Assembly (NCBI GenBank): GCA_009602725.1 | Contig: WELB01000084.1 | Location: forward strand, 571,161 to 587,206 | DNA: 16,046 nucleotides | Origin: Spirogloea muscicola | Taxonomy: Eukaryota; Streptophyta; Zygnematophyceae; Spirogloeales; Spirogloeaceae | Direction of reading: 5' to 3' | Shown: positions 12,101-16,046 of the stretch, one piece after another | Layout of the letters: each line of letters opens with the position of its first letter | Numbering within the stretch: position 1 is the first letter of the stretch | Notes under the pieces: model-generated | What the model saw: the letters and a program-made list of their open reading frames with translations, nothing else | Database searches by the model: none | What the model was told of the DNA's origin: nothing | Made by a program: the position numbers and the translations under genes

Positions 12101-12652
12101 TGCAGAACCAGTTTCAAGCTGGACTCAGCTGCCTCTTAATTCTTGTGTCACACTTCCTGGATAAGTAAGCTATAAGATTGCAGTAACTTAGGGTGCTGAG
12201 TAATCTGATCCAAGCCAGTACATGTCGCGAACGTGTACCTCTTCGAGGATTCTCCGTATCCCTTCCAGAGGCGCATCGCGATAAGCAGGATCAACTGACA
12301 GCAGCTTCAGGGCTCTCCACCCTGGCTTGCCGGGTACCTGTAGGCGCGCAGCGGTCCAAGCTCACTCAATGTACGAAACGTGTGCGAGCTGATGAGGCTA
12401 TCTTCACATTGCCAATTCAACCTGGCACGTCGTTGCTGGACAAGCGCCGAGACTGATAATGGCCCGAGCTGATCACCGTCACAGCAATGACAGCTGCCCA
12501 AGTGATCGAGCACCACTTGAAATCCCACTGAAGACGTGCGCGGAGTAAAGCCCCGCAGCTCGGGCAGCTCCTGGAGCCGCTACCTCGGCGTAGATGTCGG
12601 TGAAGGTCCCGCCGCGGTCGATGCAGAACCGGAACTCGCGGCCAGCGCCCAT
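1197..12652 (-). CDS. OXP1: 5-oxoprolinase (ATP-hydrolysing), complete, 37 exons
   Basis: Hydrolyses 5-oxo-L-proline to L-glutamate with ATP, the salvage step of glutathione turnover; family members are cytosolic dimers. Splicing 37 exons gives 1286 residues, close to the usual 1266-1290. Order: N-terminal hydantoinase-A region with the phosphate-binding motif DRGGTFTD (residues 12-19); hydantoinase-A domain with QSDGG (282-286), [10 protein letters not shown] (300-309), a second ATP-site motif DMGGTSTD (327-334) and FGGAGPQH (501-508); hydantoinase-B domain from about residue 745 with SHLPD (838-842), RGHHADIGG (863-871) and GGGCGAG (about 1150-1156). The tail is TPGGGGYG before TGA at 1197-1199. 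I start at ATG 12652 (A at -3, G at +4) because family proteins begin just before the first motif. Every junction is phase-consistent. An in-frame ATG at 12946 is the alternative start. The exon lists are in the segment entries; the splice pattern is read by eye, without transcript data. Confidence 0.95.
3185..3214. repeat. 15-bp tandem repeat in OXP1 intron 30
   Basis: TGTGACGATTGGTAG (3185-3199) is followed directly by the same unit with one change (3200-3214). It lies 24 nt or more upstream of the exon 31 acceptor and gives no coding signal. Confidence 0.9.
3391..5236 (-). other. OXP1: OXP1 exons 25-30 (hydantoinase-B active-site region)
   Basis: Exons: 25, 5115-5236; 26, 4800-4890; 27, 4430-4509; 28, 4210-4291; 29, 3771-3884; 30, 3391-3483. 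They encode residues 779-972: [20 protein letters not shown] and HVPVHLGAM in exon 25, [18 protein letters not shown] in exon 26, RGHHADIGG in exon 27, [15 protein letters not shown] in exon 28, [17 protein letters not shown] in exon 29 and ANQRGISLI in exon 30. The His and Asp residues in SHLPD and RGHH are the ones I expect at a metal site from related hydantoinase-B-type enzymes; that role is family inference. All donors here are GT. Confidence 0.92.
5432..7254 (-). other. OXP1: OXP1 exons 18-24 (domain linker, start of hydantoinase B)
   Basis: Exons: 18, 7201-7254; 19, 6972-7057; 20, 6697-6777; 21, 6412-6502; 22, 6177-6251; 23, 5831-5921; 24, 5432-5553. They encode residues 579-778. Recognisable parts are LNMRYD|GTDTAVM across exons 18/19, [11 protein letters not shown] across 19/20, [10 protein letters not shown] in exon 21, [11 protein letters not shown] in exon 22, VIVEPQC in exon 23 and [19 protein letters not shown] in exon 24, where the hydantoinase-B domain begins. 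Exon 19 ends GA|GTATGT, so the Glu codon is split; choosing the next GT, after TAT, would lose the frame. Exon 20 has a decayed tandem copy just upstream in its intron. Confidence 0.88.
6745..6871. repeat. 63/64-bp tandem duplication over the exon 20 acceptor
   Basis: Copy 1 (6745-6807) contains the acceptor CTAG and the first codons of OXP1 exon 20. Copy 2 (6808-6871) lies upstream in the intron on the sense strand, is roughly 80% identical, keeps an open YG..L.GRDI-like reading, and has CTTG where the acceptor AG should be. Confidence 0.9.
7543..9795 (-). other. OXP1: OXP1 exons 10-17 (hydantoinase-A core)
   Basis: Exons: 10, 9721-9795; 11, 9469-9534; 12, 9156-9266; 13, 8785-8919; 14, 8510-8603; 15, 8321-8400; 16, 7905-8007; 17, 7543-7721. 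They encode residues 298-578, including [82 protein letters not shown] and [14 protein letters not shown]. Exon 15 uses the acceptor CAATAG at 8401, which gives Ser from T+CG and continues as KDMTVEE; a stronger-looking AG at 8421 would break the frame. Exons 15 and 17 end in GC donors (CAG|GCAAGT and CAG|GCATGT). Exon 13 has Ser before AHPGP where the family normally has Gly. Confidence 0.9.
11205..11258. repeat. 27-bp tandem repeat in OXP1 intron 5
   Basis: Two units, 11205-11231 and 11232-11258, differing at one position (T/G). It lies about 100 nt upstream of the exon 6 acceptor on the sense strand. Confidence 0.95.
11451..11516. repeat. 33-bp tandem duplication over the exon 5 donor
   Basis: Copy A 11451-11483 and copy B 11484-11516 differ at five of 33 positions. 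Copy B contains the last codons of OXP1 exon 5 (KVRKPTP) and its working donor GTAAGT. Copy A lies in the intron, still spells the same peptide, and has ATAAGG where the donor would be. Confidence 0.92.
11943..11972. repeat. Perfect 12-bp hairpin in OXP1 intron 3
   Basis: GTTCCTGTTACA (11943-11954) and its exact reverse complement (11961-11972) flank a 6-nt AT-only loop. It sits mid-intron, away from both splice sites (intron 11723-12032). Confidence 0.9.
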
Positions 12653-12724
12653 GCTGCGGCCGTCCCCCGGCCAAGGCCACCTGCGGAGCCGCCAAACGTG
12701 GCAAAGCCGGCAGCGCGAGCTCGC

Positions 12725-12725
<1 letters not shown>

Positions 12726-12770
<45 letters not shown>
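12726..12770. repeat. Perfect (CGG)15 trinucleotide repeat
   Basis: Fifteen uninterrupted CGG units on the plus strand, read as CCG/GCC in the OXP1 sense strand, 74-118 nt upstream of the OXP1 ATG. It reads open in all three sense frames as poly-Arg, poly-Pro or poly-Ala; the Arg frame is the OXP1 frame. It is most simply a leader or promoter microsatellite. Confidence 0.97.
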
Positions 12771-12774
<4 letters not shown>

Positions 12775-13482
12775 AGCGAAGCACAAATTTGGCTGTCAGC
12801 TCCTTGTTGGGACGGGCGCGGGCGGATGACACGTGGCAGCCAGCCGAACGGCGGCTTCCAGGACGGCGGATATGGCCGCCTGCAGAAAGAGATAAGAGGA
12901 GGCGCGCTGGGCGCCTGAAGCTGAAAGGGTGGCACGTTTTAACCATTACTATACTTGAAGAAGTTACTTTCCCTTAATCAATTTGAGCCATATGCAAAGT
13001 TCAGGCAAAAGCTAGTGCAGAAAGTGGAGGTACGCAAGTCGAAGCACTATGCCAAGGTGGCTAGACGTGACTTTCAGCAGACTGCGGAAGCATGACGAGA
13101 CGTTCCGGTTTGGCCCTCGAAGACAGCGTATGTGGTGAACCGCTTAGCTCTGCGCCACTTGGCCAAACCCTGAAACCTGGGGAGACTCCTTGACCTTTTT
13201 CGGGTTGCCGTTGCCGCAGCATTGCCTCCACGTGGAAGAGCTTCTTCCTGGTGAGACCTGGGCGAGTCCCAAACTAAGTTGCTTCCTCTCCTCAAGGTGG
13301 GGTGTTTGCGCCAATTGCTCACACAGGGGCGAAGGCCTCTGCATGATGCTCCTCCGGCTGCTGCCACGGCCCTAAATTGCTCAGCCCCCTCCAAACCCCT
13401 CCCCCAATAGCTGCCAGAATGGATTGAATGTATTTGTGTCAGTAGCACTGCTTTGAGAGTTGCGCAACCTCAAGGCACATGA

Positions 13483-13533
13483 CAAGCGCAAACAGCATGG
13501 AGCCGTAACTTCTACGGCTTCATGCTGCGCTTG
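13483..13533 (-). promoter_or_regulatory. Long hairpin in the RPN12 3' flank
   Basis: An inverted repeat: 13494-13507 pairs with 13513-13526 (14 bp, one G-U/T mismatch) around a 5-nt loop, and the stem continues with 13483-13489 pairing with 13527-13533 after a 4-nt bulge. About 21 bp in total. It begins about 94 nt past the RPN12 stop, so it probably lies in the 3' UTR or at the transcript end. Confidence 0.7.
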
Positions 13534-13626
13534 ATTCATGGTTAAATCAGAGGAGCCCTCCCGCTCGCTTGGTTTCTCACTCTCGATTGGCCACAACAAG
13601 AAGATGCCCTTTTCAACACTGCAGCA

Positions 13627-16046
13627 TCATACGATGCGCTCAAGCTCTTGCGCATAACCAAGAGTCTGGCTGATGAGCTGCATGGACGGCAGCTCCTTGT
13701 GTGGTGCCACGTGTCCAGCTTGCTGGAAGTACACGCTTCCATTCCGCACCTCCCAACCATGCTGTCCTCCACAGCAGGAGAAGGTAAAGGATCAGCACGT
13801 TTGGTCAACAGGCTTGTGTCAGAAGGAATGGGGAGTAGCTATGGATCTTGGCATCACATAGGGCGCAGGAAGTAGGGTAGCATAGCATTTATTGGTCAAG
13901 AATTAAGTAGTCCAGCAGCTGCGCTGAAACATACGAAAGAGCAATCACATCACTGCCTGCACTTCTGCTATCTCTGTAGCAAATTTGGCTTCACCATTCA
14001 TAGCTACAGCTACTCATGTTGTAAGGATAGTGCTACTTCGTTTCGTCTTAACTCCTACTTAGATTACTACGAGAGGAACCAGCAACGCAAGCTATATGAG
14101 TAATTAATGTCATGAGCTGACCTCTGAGGCATACTCCCTAAACTCCACATCACTAGATATCAATAACAGCTCCCTTGCATCGTCGACTGTGAGGAAGTCA
14201 TAAGCCTTCTCCATGCAACCGGCTATCTCATCCCTGACAAGAATTGTCGTCACCAGCTTTATCAGGCTAAGCATATCAGGGGCATGAGCCTCCATACGAT
14301 GCACAAAGACATGGAGTAAACTTTTACTTATATGAGGAGTAAATAGCCTGCATATGTATTGTACTATACTTTTCAAGAAATTGCATGGAAAAGCCCAACT
14401 AAGAAAGTAGCAGTACAAACAGAAGCAAAGTTGCGGGAACACCTACTTCACAGTCTGCATTAGCAGGTCCATGAAGTACACGTAAGTCTTGTCAGGCACT
14501 CGCTCTCGTGCAGCCATGACGTGGGTGTAGGAGCCTTCCATCAGCGACTGCTCCAACTCTATGCTGTGCTGCACGCAGCGACGTACAAAAAGCAAAAGTA
14601 TAAGATTTTCACACACCAGAATAGCTCCTGAAGTCGATAACACTGAGTTAAAGGAAAAGAGCTGATACTGATGGAGTCAGTCCATCCGTTACGAACATCA
14701 CAATCGGCGATGCTATCACACCCTGAATCAATGGTCAATTGCTGCATACTGCTCAAGCGACAGCTTAGTCCTCATTCAAAGTGGAGAGTATCTGAACTAG
14801 AGATTATGCTGGCATTGTCATCTTGCTCCATAGGGCGACAATAGACCTGTATGCAAGGATTGGCTTGAGCTTCTTCGTCCAGCAATTCCAGCTCCGTGTG
14901 GAACTCGGCTATCCGATTCTGGACGAGAAGCCGAAGCAGGTTCAACCCCAAGATCGGGTAGGCTTGTGGTGAAGGCGGCAGTATGTCTCTGAGGACAACA
15001 AGGGGCTTGTTACAATCACACAAGCCTTGAGCATGCCAGCGTAACTGTTGCCAGAGAGCAAGTAAGTGAGACAGACAACCTTCAGTGGGAGCAGAGGATT
15101 TTAGTAAGAAGGTTACAATAAAGATATACACAATATTCCTCACTTGGTGTCTGTGTAGTATGTTTTTAGCTGCAGGAAGTTGCGCTCGAAGGCGGCTTCG
15201 TCCTTGGCCTTGACGCTGAGGATGACCGCATGCTCAAATACCTCGCCTGCAAATAGACAGAGAGATCAGCAGCCGTGTGCTTTGATCATCCTCCAATTAT
15301 ACGTGTGAAAGGAGCAGAGCAGCTTAGACATGGACAAAGACCTTGACACAGGCCTACCTTACTACGAAGCGTGCTTCTCCTACTTCCAGCACTTCGTAAT
15401 TTTAAGCAAGCAAAAGGCATGTGGCCCAGCACTACGTGTGATTGAGGTCGGTCTGGCGGTGCTCTCCACCTCCAGAAAAAGAATCCAATAACTCGGAGAT
15501 GGAATAGAAGGAGGCTCACGTGCCAGGAGGAGCTCCTGCTCCGCAGTGGCCGTCGACTCGAAGAACGGTGGCAGCGACTGGAACTCCGTGAGCTTCAGCT
15601 GCAGGAGAGGGCGGAGGAGAGGTGCGGACTCCATGTGAGCACATAGATCCACCAGCAACCACCGGCCCCGCCCTCCCAGCTGGAGACCTCGGTGGTCTCT
15701 GGCCGCCAGGCACAAGAGGGCTTGCAGTAACTCGACCATGACCAGGATGCCCAAACCTCTGAAATATTACTGCTGTCGTGGGCATGGGGTTTGGGGTTTG
15801 ATCGATTACGAGAATCAATTTCTTATGACTGGCTATTGTTTTTCTGTTTTCAGCGCCCGGGAGGCTGCTCCAAGGGTAGCACTGCTGGGCCAGCTCGACT
15901 TGAACCCTGCCTGTACAATCGATGGCCCTCGACTCTTATGGCGCCGCAGATAACGACTCAGTCCAGGAGGAAAGCCGCAGCTGCCATTCACCTTGAGCTG
16001 CGCCAGCAGCCGGCCCGCGCCGGCGAGGTCGTCGGCGGCGGCGGCC
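13627..16046 (-). CDS. RPN12: 26S proteasome lid subunit RPN12/PSMD8, 5' end off the window
   Basis: Non-ATPase subunit of the 19S regulatory particle lid, a PCI-domain protein that family knowledge places as the last subunit to join the lid. Exons in window: 15992-16046 (partial), 15520-15598, 15144-15246, 14847-14988, 14447-14568, 14122-14233, 13627-13761. They give 248 residues plus TGA; the family length of about 267 implies about 20 missing N-terminal residues. Visible family blocks in order: RLLAQLK, LTEFQSLPPFFE, VFEHAVILSVK, FLQLKTYYTD, LPPSPQ, ILGLNLLRLLVQNRIAEFH, SIELEQSLMEGSY, TYVYFMDLL, DEIAGCMEKAYDFL, HGWEV and the ending LGYAQELERIV. All six introns are GT-AG and all junctions keep phase. 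Where most relatives have HPEWEV this copy has HGWEV, one residue shorter. It lies upstream of OXP1 on the same strand; no functional link is implied. Confidence 0.95.

Larger units (their letters stand above)
10003..12652 (-). other. OXP1: OXP1 exons 1-9 (N-terminal ATP-binding region)
   Basis: Exons: 1, 12584-12652; 2, 12239-12337; 3, 12033-12099; 4, 11655-11722; 5, 11493-11572; 6, 10921-11107; 7, 10741-10815; 8, 10394-10550; 9, 10003-10091. They encode residues 1-297: the nucleotide motif in exon 1, [11 protein letters not shown] in exon 4, [11 protein letters not shown] in exon 5, VDERI plus a Glu/Gly/Lys-rich linker in exon 6, MVRAVPRG and TVDAYLTP in exon 8, and QFMQSDGGL in exon 9. Exon 6 ends CAG|GCAAGC, a GC donor. 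Exon 5 ends TT|GTAAGT and the next exon begins G, restoring a Leu codon. The exon 8 acceptor (GATAG) lacks a clear pyrimidine tract but gives the right length and frame. Confidence 0.9.
12653..13626 (-). promoter_or_regulatory. Intergenic region: RPN12 3' flank and OXP1 promoter/leader
   Basis: The 974 nt separate the RPN12 stop from the chosen OXP1 ATG. The part next to RPN12 holds a long hairpin (13483-13533). The part next to OXP1 holds a GC-rich leader, the CGG tract, and a G-box core CACGTG at 12830-12835 inside ACACGTGGC; a second core lies at 13229-13234 inside CCACGTGG. These cores are candidate bZIP/bHLH sites, but CACGTG occurs about five times in the window, close to chance. I see no clear TATA box and no TGTAA polyadenylation signal for RPN12. 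The many open frames here come from base composition and match no protein I recognise. Confidence 0.45.

Noticed and set aside
12417-12977. Long frames of poly-Pro, poly-Ala or poly-Arg on both strands around the CGG tract
   Set aside because: All come from the 15-unit repeat. Several start at GTG or TTG and none matches a protein; only the in-frame ATG at 12946 is kept as a possibility.
12830-13234. Enrichment of G-boxes in the OXP1 promoter
   Set aside because: CACGTG occurs about five times in 16 kb, three of them in introns or coding sequence; about four are expected by chance.
13541-13620. Minus-strand frame reading EKGIFLLWPIESEKPS, first taken as the RPN12 C-terminus
   Set aside because: The true last exon (13627-13761) ends in the family ending AQELERIV plus TGA, in phase; this frame lies past that stop.
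1-16046. Bacterial operon, CRISPR, tRNA/rRNA or transposon genes
   Set aside because: Coding is broken by introns throughout; no regularly spaced repeat array, no RNA gene fold and no transposase or reverse-transcriptase motif was seen.

Overview
This is nuclear DNA of a eukaryote with spliceosomal introns, most likely a green alga. Coding pieces are short (54 to 228 nt) and separated by introns of 82 to 393 nt with GT-AG, and sometimes GC-AG, ends. Both encoded proteins are close to the plant versions as I remember them. A single plant-type telobox (AAACCCTAA) starts the window and (GCC/CGG)n tracts sit near gene starts. The intron density of about 9 per kb of CDS fits trebouxiophyte-like chlorophytes, but placement below green lineage is inference.

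Both genes I can support are on the minus strand, head to tail. (1) Positions 13627-16046 hold seven exons of RPN12 (PSMD8), a lid subunit of the 26S proteasome. The C-terminus and stop are present; only about 20 N-terminal residues are missing beyond the right edge. (2) Positions 1197-12652 hold a complete ATP-dependent 5-oxoprolinase gene (OXP1/OPLAH), rebuilt here as 37 exons, 3861 nt and 1286 residues. All 36 junctions keep the frame, and the product is colinear with the family from the N-terminal ATP-binding motif to the C-terminal glycine-rich tail. The 974 nt between the two coding regions hold the RPN12 3' flank, with a strong hairpin, and the OXP1 leader/promoter, with a (CGG)15 tract. 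The left 1.2 kb has no gene I can support. It would hold the OXP1 3' flank and, in its GC-rich first 370 nt, possibly the promoter of a third gene lying to the left.

The two proteins do not form a known functional unit: one turns 5-oxoproline from glutathione turnover into glutamate, the other belongs to the proteasome. I found no new multi-gene system. The unusual signals are in the fine structure of OXP1: three GC-AG introns; two tandem duplications that each copied an exon edge with its splice site and left a dead site in the intron; a stop-free intron of 55 codons; an in-frame upstream ATG that would add an Arg-rich N-terminus; and perfect or near-perfect hairpins in an intron and in the RPN12 3' flank.
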